Made by a program: the position numbers and the translations under genes. This document shows, in pieces, positions 34,328 to 45,881 of a stretch of DNA of 64,000 bases. The notes beneath the pieces were generated by a model. The model saw only the letters and a list, made by a program, of their open reading frames with translations. It was not told the DNA's origin and ran no database searches. The stretch is from Euphorbia lathyris (lineage: Eukaryota > Streptophyta > Magnoliopsida > Malpighiales > Euphorbiaceae), in NCBI RefSeq assembly GCF_963576675.1, contig NC_088917.1, positions 19,806,001 through 19,870,000 of the forward strand, written 5' to 3'. Position 1 is the stretch's first letter, and every line of letters starts with the position of its first letter.

Positions 34328-35673
34328 TGTTGAAACACCTTTCCACAGGATTTTGATTTGACAAAGTTAATTAAGTGAAATTAAATATTCTATAACACAT
34401 TAAGTTTAAATGCTTTGATTTATTGTTACTAATGTGTTTGTTCAATGTTGAGTTTATAATTGTTATAAGACATAAAGATCATAAGGCCCAAGCCTTATAT
34501 GGAAGTCAAAGCCCAAGTCAAACAAACCCAAGATCACTCAGCCCGCGTATTTCAAAACGCTGCCGTTGAGTATTGAAACGGAGCTCACCAATGAAGGATC
34601 GAGAAGATCCACGTAGACAACTTCGGTATGAAGCTGCTGAGCTGTCTCGACAAAACGTACAAGACAGCCGCTGACCACAAAGCAACTTCCAGACCAAGTA
34701 TTTCCTCTATTGGTAAAGAACAGAAGACGCAGGAAGCTGTCTGTTTGACATTACCTAAAATGGAGGAACATACTGCCACACTGACCGAAGAACAGAAGAT
34801 GCTGGAATCTGATTGGCCAAGAGAACTGCTGACAGACTGAGTGAAAACGACCTGTAGCCGTTTCCCTCCAACGGTTATTTCGAAATTCAAAATAACCAGA
34901 AGCTCTCACAGCTCTCTATAAATAGAGCATTCAGAATCCACATTCGAGAGAGAACTTTGAGCAAAAGCCGTTACGCTGACCAAACGTGTACAAAAAGTTC
35001 TCCATCAAAAGCAAAGCAAATTCTTACACCACAAGCTTATTCATTTGTGTAAAAGTCTAGAGTGATTGATCCTCAATAATCTAAGGTGTTCTAGCACTTG
35101 TTGTTTAGGACAAATCTTAATCATTTCTAGGAATAGAAAGGAGAGGCTGAGTACTCGGTTTTAAGTACTCAGCGGAGAGATTAGGATTGAGTAGAAGTAT
35201 AGAGGAAGGTACTCTTGTCATACTCAATTGCTGATATTGTAAAAGGTTTGAGGCTCTACCTTTAAAGAGCTCAGTAGAGGATTTGAAATCTCGGAAGTGT
35301 TCCGGGGACAGGACGTAGGCTTGGAAGAAGCCGAACCTGGATAAATCTGCTGAGTGAAGTATTTCTAAACCTTAACTCCTTATTTATATTGCTTGCTTAA
35401 AACAAACTAAAACTGACCAAGTAAAAGAGGTCAAGCTGAGTTGTGCGCTGTCAACGAATTAGTTCAGGAATAGACTCCAAGTGCTATTTCCTGACCTAAG
35501 CAACGAAACTGACCTAGTCACTAGTTGACTAAGCCAGTGTCTTGTCGATTGATCAGCGCCGCTGTCATATAATCTTTTCTTAAGAAAAAGAAATTTGCCC
35601 GAATTTATTAAAAAGGTCAAATAGTTCCTAACCCCCCTTGGAACTATATTTGCAACCTTACAAGGGACCAACA
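34328..35673 (+). repeat. 3' LTR of the SIRE-type element
   Basis: 1346 bp, matching the 5' LTR at all but about 12 positions plus a CCA deletion in the C-rich tract near 35633. TATA box at 34917-34924. One substitution breaks the palindrome just upstream of the TATA box. Confidence 0.95.
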
Positions 35674-35678
35674 CTTTT

Positions 35679-35930
35679 AACTTGTCAATTAATTTATGTA
35701 TCATTGGTATATGATTTTTTTTTATAGCTGCCTTATTGAGTTCTCTATAGTCTACACAAAACCGCCAGGTGCCTTCTTTTTTGTTCACTAACAAAATTGG
35801 GGATGCATAAGGACTGTGGCTGAGTTGTATCACACAATTAGTTAACATCTCCTTAACTAATCTCTCAATTTCATTTTTTTGGTAACCGGAATATATGTAG
35901 GGTCTCACATTAATAAGGGCTGTAGCATTT
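35679..35930 (-). pseudogene. Ty3/gypsy RT, N-terminal part, cut off by the SIRE insertion
   Basis: The minus-strand reading [40 protein letters not shown] and [19 protein letters not shown] is the start of a gypsy RT domain. It stops at the CTTTT duplication, and its continuation is at 24293 and below. The longer open frame 35459-35908 is a chimera of this and antisense LTR. Confidence 0.88.
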
Positions 35931-37060
35931 TTTTTAGAGAAATGGTATGATCATATGATCTTTTTGGTGGTAGGGTGGTTGGGGGTAAGAATGGTTGTTT
36001 GTAGTTGTGAATATAGGCTGATGGTAAGTAGAGACATTTGGAATATGGTATATATTGAGTGAGGGATTGATAATTTCAGTAATAAACATCAAGAACAATC
36101 TAGAAGTGACAGCCTTCCACCCTTTAGATACTAAGTGATTGATGTTCTTAAGAGACATTATTTTGAGTTTAGACTCTTCTACCATGCCCTGTAACTGCAA
36201 TGTACTCTCATTGTCAATGAGTATCATTATGATCTTCTTGTTCATAATACCCTTCGATCTCAGAGTATTCTGGTTGACCCTACATCTAATGCATTCACAA
36301 AAAGTGATATAGGATCAGCCCTTCCATGGGTCACTTCTTGATTGAGGCCATCTTCCTTATCTTCAACTACATCATAGTACGGTTCTCTTCCATGTTAAGT
36401 ACATTAAGCTTTGTGATTATCCATGGATGCCATGGAAAGTATTTATCCTCGCATTTCTAATAAGCATTAGAGTTATTTTGCAGTTTAGTATTTGGCCTTG
36501 GGTTTTTAGATAAGGGGGTTTAGGAATTAAGGTGGTGGAGGAGCTAGGTTGAGTATTTGTATTTGGTTTAAAAACTGAGATTATGGTAGGGTTCCAAGAT
36601 TTGGTGTTTGGTTGGGGTTTAATGGTTGATTTAGGCTTAACTGCCAATCCTTAACATGGCTCTCTTATAGCTTAGCCTTTTTAATGGTAGAATATATATC
36701 TAGAGGTTCGAAATTCTGGTTTTAACCTAGAGATAAAACTGGAAACATAGAAATGCTTAGTGATTGAGGGATGCACTTTTTCCATTTTGAGCTTGAGAGC
36801 CTCAAACTGGTCCTAATAATCAGCAACATTGGTTGATTACTTGAGTTGTGCCATCTTCTCAATAATATCAGTTGTTTCAGTTTCTGAAAATCGCATGTTA
36901 ATAGCTTTAATAAACACTTCCCAGCTAGCCTCTAAATTCTCATTGATCCAATTTTTGAACCATTTATCAGCCTTTCCATGTAGGTATAGTCCCACAAGAT
37001 CTAACTTCTTTTCTTCTAAATCATCAAATATTTGAAAATATTTGATACATTTCTTCATCC
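35931..37060 (-). pseudogene. Ty3/gypsy gag and protease relic
   Basis: Minus strand. The Gag domain is at 36837-37058 (KKCIKYFQIFDDLEEKKLDL, LYLHGKADKWFKNWINE, FIKAINMRFSETETTDII), a retrotrans_gag pattern. A Pro/Ser/Thr/Asn-rich linker follows (36417-36647). A degenerate aspartic protease comes next (IIMILIDNEST, about 36205-36245, where D-S-G is expected). Stops and frame changes separate the parts. Confidence 0.7.
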
Positions 37061-37549
37061 AGTTTTTTTACTTCAACTCCTTCAAAGGAAGGTAAATCAC
37101 ACCATGATGCATCTTGTTGAATGTTTGGATTCGAGGTGGAACTTCAACAAAAGTGTTTGGTGTCATGAGGATTCCTCTGTCAAGGTTGAGTCCTAAAGTG
37201 GAAGGGGTTCATGTTTCCTTGTTAGGAGTAGTGGAACCGGTGGCGTTAGTGATTAGTTGGGTTAAGGATGATATAGAATTAAGCTGGTCTACTCGGAGTT
37301 GGTATTTGATCTTGAATGAGACCTTCAATCTGTTGATTCTATGCTGAGTGAACATCCTGGAAATGAGTCTTCAGGGAATCAAAATGCATAGTTGTGGATT
37401 TTGCTTACTCCTTAAGTTGAACTTGAAGGACCTTAAGCTGGTTTCAAGGTTTTTGTATGATTCTCTTAGTGGTTGATCTAGTTCGCCTTTTGGTGTTACT
37501 AACCATACACGTCAGCAATGACTTGAGGAAAGGAGATATCTGATACCAA
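37061..37549 (-). other. Gypsy leader region with primer binding site
   Basis: Untranslated leader of the antisense gypsy relic. The complement of 37535-37548 reads TGGTATCAGATATC directly after the LTR end, a Met-tRNA-type primer site. A plus-strand open frame at 37114-37347 has no recognisable feature. Confidence 0.6.
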
Positions 37550-37885
37550 TGTCAGGACCTAAGTTCTGGTGACCGAATTAGAAGATTTTAGAAGAGAGAG
37601 AGAGAGAGAAACAAAAAAGCGAAGAGACTATAGGATGAAGATGATTTCATTCATTCATTTAGTATACCTAGTACAACGTAGGACCTCTAAATAGAATGAG
37701 GTCAGGAAACAGTTGCATGGATAAAGTTGTCATTCTTATACAACTGGCTAACTAATTCATTAGGATCCAAAAATAGCCGACACTGCACCTAACTTTAGGA
37801 AATAAAACACAGAAATTCTAATAACAACAACATAATTAGTAACGGTAAGTCACACATTCAGTTCTTTCTTCCTTTGATAGGTGAT
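37550..37885 (-). repeat. 5' LTR of antisense Ty3/gypsy relic
   Basis: It pairs with 22784-23145. The inner end (next to the primer site) is well fixed at 37550. The outer end is approximate; a match of 'atatgt' at 22778-22783 and near 37909 hints at an outer end near 37908, but this does not fit the paired LTR well. A (GA)n run lies at about 37597-37609. Confidence 0.65.
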
Positions 37886-38726
37886 ATAGGTTGGGAAGGT
37901 TGGGTTCAATATGTTAAATTTAAAAGATATTTATATGTAGAATTGGGTTGGAAATAATATATAAATGATATGAAATTATATTTTTTTTAATATATAAATT
38001 TGATGTGTAAACTTATTTTATACCTATATATCTTAAGAATATAACTAATTAAAGTGATTAGAAAGTGACCTAAGCTAGCTACATAGCTAAGCCTTGGAAA
38101 GGCTAAAATGCTAATATATGATATATAAGGTCAGGTGGAGTGCATTCACATAATCTAAAATAATATAATATTTAAGTATAGGCCTATGTAATATTATAGA
38201 CATCTGTTTTAATTAATTATGCTTATTCTATGATTGATTAATTAAGTTGTCAATGTCATATAATATTATTATATTACAAAAGCTTTCAGGTGTTTCTTTA
38301 TGCCCATTGAAGTGGATTTTGGCTTTCTGCTACTATATATTATTAATTTATATAACCTAAACCGGTTTCAGAAAGACAAGTTTTATATATTTAATCTGCT
38401 GTAGTTGGTGCCATCAATGAATATATATATATATATAGAAAAACCGATTTATAAATACAATTTTCGTGATTTAAAAATTAACAAACGAGTATTGTGTCGT
38501 TCATTCCGTTAGTAAAAAATAATTCAGACTATTAACATCGTTAAAAAAAAAAATGTGACAATTTTTGATCAAATAGTTAGAGTGTTATTTTTATCATTCT
38601 ATTATTAGATAAACCACATACACAGCTTTACAGGGAAGACACAGTTTTTTTTTTTTTTTTTTAGAATATCACAATAAAGCGTATTAAAAATTTTAAAATT
38701 CTCTTTTAATCAACCACATAGACGGA
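37886..38726. other. AT-rich DNA, nothing recognised
   Basis: No gene seen. A (TA)n run lies at about 38421-38437 and a T run at about 38645-38662. Confidence 0.45.
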
Positions 38727-39259
38727 CAGGACCGGCTCTGCCCTTAGGCAATGGAGGCGGCAGCCTAGGACCTCAAAAAATTAAGGGTTCCATATAATAA
38801 TTTTTTCTTAATATATGATTAATATTTTTATGGAGTGTTGTAAAAAAAACTAAAAAGATATTGAATATAAATTTTAATTAATGATTTTAGGTATAAAAGG
38901 GACATAGCAGTTTTTAGATAATATTTTTTTATGTTTATATGAATTTTTTTTCGCTTTTTTACAAATTCTAAATTTATAAGGTATTTTTTCATCATTTTTT
39001 TTGAATGAAAATGCTTATATCATTCCATTAGATGAAAAAAGTACAACTAGAAAACAGTAAGGAATAAAACCTCATATAAGTATAGACTAAAGTCGATACA
39101 AAATCCACGAAAGAACTACATAGAGTAAAAAAACATAAAAGATACATTTTTTCGTCAAATTAAAATTATATAAATATATGTAATTTTAAAATTTTATTTA
39201 TGTATAAAGAGCCTACAAATTATCTCGCCTAGGCTGCAAACGATCATGAGCCGGCCCTG
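38727..39259. mobile_element. Non-autonomous hAT element with nested LINE 3' end
   Basis: 533 bp with ends CAGGACCGGCTCTG and (complement) CAGGGCCGGCTCATG. The flanks tagacgga (38719-38726) and tggacaga (39260-39267) match at 6 of 8 positions, as for an aged 8-bp hAT duplication. A LINE 3' fragment is nested inside at 38995-39145. Confidence 0.72.
38995..39145 (-). mobile_element. LINE 3'-UTR fragment nested in the hAT element
   Basis: 151 bp in minus orientation, with its poly(A) tail as the T run at 38995-39002 and text ending ...tttcattc before the tail, a typical plant L1 3' end. The flanks attttttcatca (38983-38994) and attttttcgtca (39146-39157) form a 12-bp duplication with one mismatch. 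Confidence 0.7.
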
Positions 39260-39267
39260 TGGACAGA

Positions 39268-39954
39268 TAATAGTTTTTACATGCTCTACAAAGACAGAAA
39301 AGAACAAAAAATTAGCTATATTTTACTTACATGGCATATCTATTGCAGCGTTTTCAACGTTGGACCACCGAATCTCACATAAATACGGGTCACTGTATTG
39401 GAAACCCCATAAAGAATGAGAATCGCAAAATAAAGATATTAGAATATTTATGTCATTATAATGTTTACTTGACAAAAATATTCATGTTATTTTGTAAATA
39501 GTGCATTCCTTCATGAGATCTTTTGATCATTTCATATCTTGATATCAAAGGTTTTGCACCAACTCTATCAATATGTATTAAAGAACAATCTTTTATCAAT
39601 TAAACATTATCAATTTTAAAGATTCAACCTTTATTTAAACAAATTTTTTGGGATTTAAAAAAAATTCTTTCAAGATTAACTCGAAAATCTTTATGAATTT
39701 TAAATTAAAACATAATTTTTGTTGATCGACAAAACCGCGAAATCTCATTCTCTCAACCCCTCACAGGATGTGTATCACTTTTACAACCCAACAACATTCT
39801 TCCTTTTTTTTCCTCTAATATATTAAACAATTGTGTTAGTTTGACATTTTTATTCTGATTCTAATTTATTATTACATAATATTATCTAGTTATTCCATAC
39901 TTCACTATTCTTGCATCAAACAAACAATTACTTATGATGATTCCATCTAACATT

Positions 39955-39986
<32 letters not shown>

Positions 39987-40718
39987 AAGAATAACAAGCA
40001 AAAATTGCAACTAAGTTTAACTATGATAAAATTGCAATTAAATATTTAATTTCATTATCTCAAACAAAAAACCTTTCAAACTTGCCTAGGCCAAGTTTAA
40101 CTAAGCTTTTGTTAAATGAGGCAACACGAAATGGAGGTAATTATATAATTCAATAATCATTAAGAGATTAATGAAATAAATTAATAAAGATTTGCTTAAT
40201 TAGGTGTAGAATTAACCCTAATGCATGGCATAGAGACACAAGCTATCCAAGAGTTGAATACGTGGAAAAGTTTCATTGTGGGTTATGAATAATGGGTCTA
40301 GCTCAGCTACCACATAACATATGACTCCTAATGGCCACACATGATATATAGGTTCATGCATGAAAATATCAAATCTAGACTATTTTGAAATATCCATCCA
40401 TCAATCTATCAATTGGTGACCTTAGGAGAGAGGGGCAAAAGAAAAGAATATAACTCTAGATATGATATCAATTCCTAAAGGTAAATGGATTGATTTTATC
40501 AAATTCTACTTTCTAAACATGTGCAAGTTTTTGAGACACAAGGAATCCTAATTGGGTATTAATCATAATCACTCCCCGTTAAGATGTACATATCAAGGTC
40601 GAACTATTAGCTTGTCTCCTAATAACTGAAATCGAATATGATGTAATAGTGGAGTAAAAATATCTGATGCTTGATCAACTATGGAAATGTAACGAACTAT
40701 CAACGCTTTTGCCCGTAT
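39268..40718. other. AT-rich DNA, nothing recognised
   Basis: No gene seen. A composite (ATT)n(TA)n microsatellite lies at about 39951-39986. Short open frames lack features. Confidence 0.45.
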
Positions 40719-40726
40719 TTTGTTAT

Positions 40727-41714
40727 CAGGTCCGTCCCTGAGTATGGGCAGGAGGGGCGCCTGTCCAGGGCCCAAGGATGAGAGAGGCCCCATTATAATA
40801 ATATATTAGTATTATTATATACTTTTAAATTATACTTAATTAAATTTTAAAAAAATATACTTGATTGCCATTAGATTCTTTCCAAATTAGTTTTTCCAAA
40901 TTTAAAACGTTGGCATCAAATTAAATTTTAAAAAAAATTTATACTTGATTAAAAACATGGGCATCAGTTACTAAATAGTCTTTCCAAATTCCGTAATTTA
41001 TCTCAGGTTCTTTCTAAATTTCCTAATAAAAATGTTAGACATCAAATCCCTAATTTATTTCAGAGTCTTTTTATAATTATCTCTCTCACCCATCAATCCT
41101 AACAAAAATTTATAATTTATCTCTCATTTCTTTAGTCATACTCCAATCCCAAAGAATCTTAAACAATATTATTATTTCATCTTCAATTCATCAGCTATAT
41201 AATCAATTTTGTTCTCTAATCACCTCACTGTGAAACTTCCAATTGCTAATAGACTTTTTTTTATGTTACTTGAGAAACTATTAGATTTTGATTTATTTGG
41301 ACTTCAAAGGCAATTTGGGAAAAACGTATCAAAATTTTACAATGTCAAGAACTTAGCCGCTAAAGCCCGTTAAGAGATGTGATTTTCAGATTTTTTGTTT
41401 TTCATTTTTCTGTTATCATGCTTTGTGTCATAAACAACATAAAATATATTAGAACTATTTCATAATTTATTAAATTTGAGAAATTTTCATTAAAAATGCT
41501 TGTACACATCATTTTGTATAAGTAATTGGATACTTAAAGCAATATAAAATGTTTTTATTAGATCGTTTGTTAAATGAAACAAAAAAAATGTCATTTTTAA
41601 GTAATCTTCTTTTATACAATTGACTTTTCTAATTTATTTTTTATTTACACTTATTTATTAGGGCCCCATTTAGTAATTCGCCCATGGGCCTCTAAAATCT
41701 CAGGATCGGCACTG
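40727..41714. mobile_element. Non-autonomous hAT element with perfect 8-bp target duplication
   Basis: 988 bp with related inverted ends CAGGTCCGTCCCTGAG and (complement) CAGTGCCGATCCTGAG. The subterminal 'gggcccaagg...gaggccccatt' recurs inverted as 'agggccccattta...cccatgggcctc'. The duplication TTTGTTAT is exact (40719-40726 and 41715-41722). The interior is AT-rich with no coding capacity. The terminal style matches the shorter element at 38727. Confidence 0.88.
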
Positions 41715-41849
41715 TTTGTTATGAAGAAAAGAGAAATTTATCTCCAAATGTTTGTAGTGATTACGAAAAACGAGATTAGTAGTTAAATATACTGCACTTA
41801 AGTTGTCATAACATAAAATGAGAGCTGATTGAGTTGGGAACTTGTAATA

Positions 41850-41850
<1 letters not shown>

Positions 41851-41880
<30 letters not shown>
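41851..41880. repeat. Homopolymer of 30 cytosines followed by A run
   Basis: C30 followed by acc and an A run (41884-41894). Long C runs are rare in plant genomes and hard to sequence, so the length may be inexact. Confidence 0.85.
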
Positions 41881-41923
41881 ACCAAAAAAAAAAACTTAAT
41901 GGTAATTTTAAAAATATATATTA

Positions 41924-42280
41924 CAGTCAAACCTTCATAAATTAATACTCGATAAATTAATAACCTCTATAAATTAATAAAATTTCATGGTCCCGACATT
42001 ATTAATTTATGGGTCCTGATATTTACAGTCCTAAGGGCTGTAAATAAGAACCTTAAAATTCTTATTATTAGTTCTATTTTTGTTTTCCAATACCTAAAAT
42101 TTATTGATACTTTAATACTTAAATATTTAAATACATTTATCATAATATATTGTTATATTTTCAATACAATTAATTCTCTTTTTTTATTGAAAATATAAGA
42201 AAACACATGGATAATTAATGCTTATATACAACCCTTAGGGTTGTATATATCATTTGCCTTAATTTATAGAGGTTTTACTG
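41924..42280. mobile_element. Emigrant-like (pogo) MITE with TA target duplication
   Basis: 357 bp with ends CAGTCAAACCTTCATAAATT and (complement) CAGTAAAACCTCTATAAATT, the known Emigrant/pogo terminal motif, flanked by TA on both sides. Each arm contains a small palindrome around (C)CCTAAGGG (about 42022-42047 and 42224-42248); the right one has perfect 12-bp arms. Confidence 0.85.
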
Positions 42281-42387
42281 TAATTTGTTAGATAGTTGGT
42301 TTAAAAGGCATTTAGATTTGGTATATATTTATAATCTTTCCGAACAAAAAAAGAGGTATTTAGTTTTTTTTTCAATTTTATTTATTT

Positions 42388-44692
42388 TGTTGGGATTATT
42401 ATTTATCACTATTAATATCTAAAATTTATTTACCCTCCTAAACTCAAGTCATTATCCTTATCCAACCTAACTAACCATAAAACCCTATAAATGTTTGATA
42501 TTTATCAAAATTGGTTTTCTCTCCCAAGGTTGCCCACTTTTTATTCAAAAACTGTATTTTTGCCTTTGAGTTATTGTTTGGGATAGTGCCATTCCTGGAT
42601 CTCAAGTAAGTATATTTCTTTATATTATATCATTTTTAAGTCACATTGAATTTCTGTATAAATCAGTTTTAAATCAAGTATTAAAGGTTTTGTTGTAGAT
42701 GAACGATGTTTTTATTTAATTTTGTTTACAAGATGAACTTAAAGTCGTTTTATTTTTAAAACATTATTGACTATTGCGTTTTTTACAATGGATATAAAGT
42801 TTAAGTTTTAACAAGTATATAAAGAATTATGTTTTTACATATACCAGATTCCTTTTATAATTGCAGTTGATCTTATTCTATTAGCATTGAGTGGGAAGGT
42901 TAAATTTAAGTCAATTAGTGTATGAGAATTGTTGAAGTAATTTATTTCAGTTTCTGTACTGCCAATAGGAATCCTTCTTTATATTGGTTTGGTGCAACGG
43001 GACGATTGTTAGATACTTTTCTGGACCTAGCTTTAGTTTGGAGATATCAGGTGAGTGGTAATTATAGTACATGACACTATTTGATTGAAATATCAGACTT
43101 TAAACTGTTTATCAAAAATTAGCATTTGACTGTATTTTTCCTTTCATAAAAGCGTATATTTTGAACTTTATTTTTACTAAATATCCTTAGGATTAGAGCG
43201 TATATTCTGGGAACATGCTTTTATATTGATTTGTTTGATTATCAGTTACATTGAAATTTTTAAGATTTTGATTTGATATGATCTGTACTTTCTGATACGC
43301 GATTTATCGCAGTTATTACTTTTATTTTAGAAATCTGATAATTTGTTCAATCAGTTATTATTTTCTGATTTATATATTATTGATAACATTGTGATATTAT
43401 CCCAAGGATCAAAAGGGATATTCGCCTAAAGAACGCCACGTGTTGGTCGCCTGATACAAGAATTCCGCGGCGTATCAAAGTAAAGAGATCCGACGGGCGG
43501 ATCACCTAGGACTCGCCAAGAGAGACCCGCGGGCGAACCTGTGAGGCGAATCTCCATAAGCTCTCAATCCGCCATTAGAACGGCTGGGCCGATCCGATAA
43601 TAAAGACCCTTAATGAGCTATCAATTAGCTAACCGCCAACTTAAGGGTAACTTGTAACCGCCATTAATGAGGCATTAATGGAGACTTTCTAGTTACTGGA
43701 AGTTACAACTTCATAGCTATATATAGCTTGTGTCTCAGGCTATCAAGGTATACATTCACTCATCCTTTGTCAATTTAGTTTGCTCTCTTATTCTTCCTTA
43801 CTGACTTTGGCATCGGAGCTTCCCCCCGTCGAACCCAACGACGCCCCCACAGGGACGGAAGCTGATCGGAATTTCTCCACAAGTCATCAATTATACTATA
43901 TGTTTTCAAACTGGTACAAGTGCTCAGTATATCTGTATCTGTTATCCGGCCTCTCACCGATCTTCATAACATTAGGACTTTGCATTTGTCTTCGAGTCAT
44001 GATGTCAGTTGTCAGTTTTGTCGTCAGTTGTGTCAACATTAGAATCATGCATAAGATCGGTGAAGGCAATTATCTGTTATCTGTATCTGTTATTGGTAGC
44101 GCGCTTACCATTTATCTGGTCCTGGTGGTGTGCAGTATCAACACTCTGTTACACTGTACCATGTGTTTTAAAGATTTTTCCTTATTTTCTGATTTTTCTA
44201 ATATTTGATATTTGAAAGGCTTCAGTATTATATTTGGCAATTGATTGCCAGTATTTTGAATAGGTTATCTTACATTGACCATTTAGTTTAACTGATTTTG
44301 AAATACTATATTTTATCAGCGTGCCTGCATGTTTCTTTTCTGTTGTGTGCTGTAGCTACTGCTCACTGAGGTTTTCGCTCGTATAGACGAAAATCTCATA
44401 CCACGTTGAATCTTTATTTTTCAGATTAGGATCTCCGTTCGTGAGGTAGCTTTTGGATCGATGTTGAAGGAGACTGCTTAATATTTAGTTTTACTTTATC
44501 TTCTGAAGACTTTAGATTATTGAGGTTTAGACTTGCGTAATTTGGTTCCTTTAAGAATTTATGATGTAATTGAATTGATTTTGATACTTTTTGTTAGTTA
44601 ATTTTGGAGTTTCTATAGTAAAAATTAAGGCTAGCATAAGTTAAGGTTATCTTAATTTATGCGCCGGTCATGGCCTAGTTCAGGTCGTGACA
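42388..44692 (+). mobile_element. Probable long gypsy-type LTR, split by a solo LTR
   Basis: The region starts TGTTGGGATT (42388) and ends ...AGGTCGTGACA (44692), a common end of plant gypsy LTRs. It contains the 'gctactgctcactgagg...ccacgttgaatc' text often seen near such ends. No primer site follows and no target duplication was found, so it may be a truncated or solo LTR. No coding domain was found; the open frame at 43780-44208 straddles the edge of the nested solo LTR. Confidence 0.42.
43381..43889 (+). mobile_element. Solo LTR, Ty3/gypsy type, with 5-bp target duplication
   Basis: 509 bp, TGATAACATT...AGTCATCA, flanked by an exact ATTAT (43376-43380 and 43890-43894). It is GC-richer than its surroundings. 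It contains a TATA-like agctatatatagc (43717-43729) and, downstream, the ctgactttggcatcggagc...gtcgaacccaacgacg block (about 43800-43850) typical of the R-U5 part of Tat/Ogre- or Athila-like LTRs. Confidence 0.88.
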
Positions 44693-44699
44693 GAACTTG

Positions 44700-44890
44700 A
44701 TTTCATATATGAGTATTTATATCCATCCAACCGCATATGTGGCAGAAGCAATAGATCAATATCTGACTTCTACGGAAGAACGAAACAATATGTTGTTTTC
44801 TAGATGACCAAGAAATTGAACACCAACTAAGGAACACGACATAACTACTCGTTGAAATTCGATTTTTTTTTATCACCACCCCAATCTGCA
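44700..44890 (-). pseudogene. Antisense copia relic: RNase H
   Basis: The minus strand reads a degenerate ADWGGDKK..., SYVVFLSWCSISWSSRKQH then text corresponding to the SxAEAE box, the copia RNase H core, with stops and frameshifts. It belongs with the RT, IN and PR relics up to 48840. Confidence 0.68.
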
Positions 44891-44940
44891 TCCAAAAAAA
44901 GTGTAACTACCCGACTAAGACCCCTTCTTTCAAACATAAC

Positions 44941-45450
44941 CCATGTGATTTTCTATTGTGGAGATACCATAAAATTCTCTACCGCACGATAATTAGACCT
45001 GCATTGTTATATGGTACGGAGTGTTGGGCAGTGAAACACTGTCACATTCATAAGATGTCGGTGGCGGAGATGCATATGTTGAGATGGATGTGTGGTCATA
45101 CGAGAAAGGATCGGGTGAGTAATGAAATATTTAGGAAAAAAGTAGGGGTTACATCTATTGAATATAAAATGAGGGAAACCAACTAAGGTGGTTTGGCCAT
45201 GTAAGATGAAGAGCGCTTGACGCGCCAGTTAGGAAGACTGAAGAGTGGCAAATGGATGTAATGGTGAGAGATAGGAGAAGGCCTAAGCAAATTTGGAAGA
45301 TGGTGATCGAGAGTGATATGAGTTTATTGGGGATTGAGGAAAATATGGTAGTGGATAGGACGGAGTGGAATGAGAGAATTTATGTCGTTAATACGACTTG
45401 ATTTCACGATTTTATATGATGATTCATATTAGCCTATACCGAATCAATTA
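44941..45450 (+). pseudogene. RTE-type LINE fragment, plus strand
   Basis: It encodes LLYGTECWAVKHCHIHKMSV and MLRWMCGHTRKDRVSNEI (44956-45186), the well-conserved C-terminal end of plant RTE LINE reverse transcriptase. After a stop and a frameshift come the degenerate 3' end and 'ttcatattagcctataccgaatca', corresponding to the 3' UTR of the copy at 45882. It is 5'-truncated and inserted in the antisense copia relic. Confidence 0.82.
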
Positions 45451-45519
45451 CTATTACTAGTAAGTAAAAAGGCATAAAAAATTAGGAAAAATGAAGAGAA
45501 CAATCCAAACATAAAAAAA

Positions 45520-45880
45520 ATATAATGTCAGAAATTAACTTGGAAGTCAAAATTTTCATGCTAGATTCACATGATATTTCTTTAAACCATGCAAAGACCT
45601 ACGAAGCTCACATACTGTACAATAAAGTTGATTGGGGACAATAAACCTAAGTAGTTGTGCCATATAAAGATCTTATTTCAAATAACCATCAAGAAAGATA
45701 TTATAAACATCTAACTAAATAACATCCCACTTATAGGATATTTCCAAGTTAAGAAGTAACCGAATGATAGTTGGTTTAACAATTAGATTGAAAGTTTCTC
45801 GGTGTTGATGAAATTCCTTTGCCACAAGACGAGCTTTATGTCGTCCTATCTTACCATTGCTGTTTCTTTTAAACACCCAA
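45520..45880 (-). pseudogene. Antisense copia relic: RT
   Basis: Minus strand: WVFKRNSNGKIGRHKARLVA then KEFHQHRETFNLIVKPTIIR and LLNLEISYKWDVI, the N-terminal RT block of copia. The weaker downstream text (INFIVQYVSFVGLCMV) corresponds to the [13 protein letters not shown] region. Frameshifts present. Confidence 0.78.
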
Positions 45881-45881
45881 T

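Larger units (their letters stand above)
24294..35673 (+). mobile_element. Full-length SIRE-type Ty1/copia retrotransposon with env-like ORF
   Basis: An 11,380-bp element with LTRs 24294-25642 (1349 bp) and 34328-35673 (1346 bp), primer binding site, gag, pol, env-like ORF and polypurine tracts. The target duplication CTTTT is exact (24289-24293 and 35674-35678). The domain order PR-IN-RT-RH, the long LTRs, the multi-knuckle Gag and the large extra 3' ORF place it in the SIRE/Maximus lineage. By eye the two LTRs differ at about 12 positions plus a 3-bp indel, about 99% identical. At the often-used plant rate of 1.3e-8 per site per year that is roughly a third of a million years (inference). 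It split the antisense gypsy RT gene. Confidence 0.95.

Noticed and set aside
35459..35908. 149-codon minus-strand frame
   Set aside because: Only its N-terminal half is gypsy RT; the C-terminal half is antisense 3' LTR of the SIRE-type element, an accident of the insertion.
22778..37914. 6-bp 'atatgt' as the target duplication of the antisense gypsy relic
   Set aside because: It would place the outer LTR end at 37908, but the last 25 bp or so do not match the partner LTR; a chance match in AT-rich DNA is as likely.
41700..41930. Minus-strand open frame with a poly-Gly stretch
   Set aside because: The glycines come from the C30 homopolymer; the rest has no features.
42224..42248. Telomere-like CCCTTAGGG
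   Set aside because: It is a single palindrome within a MITE arm, not a CCCTAAA array.
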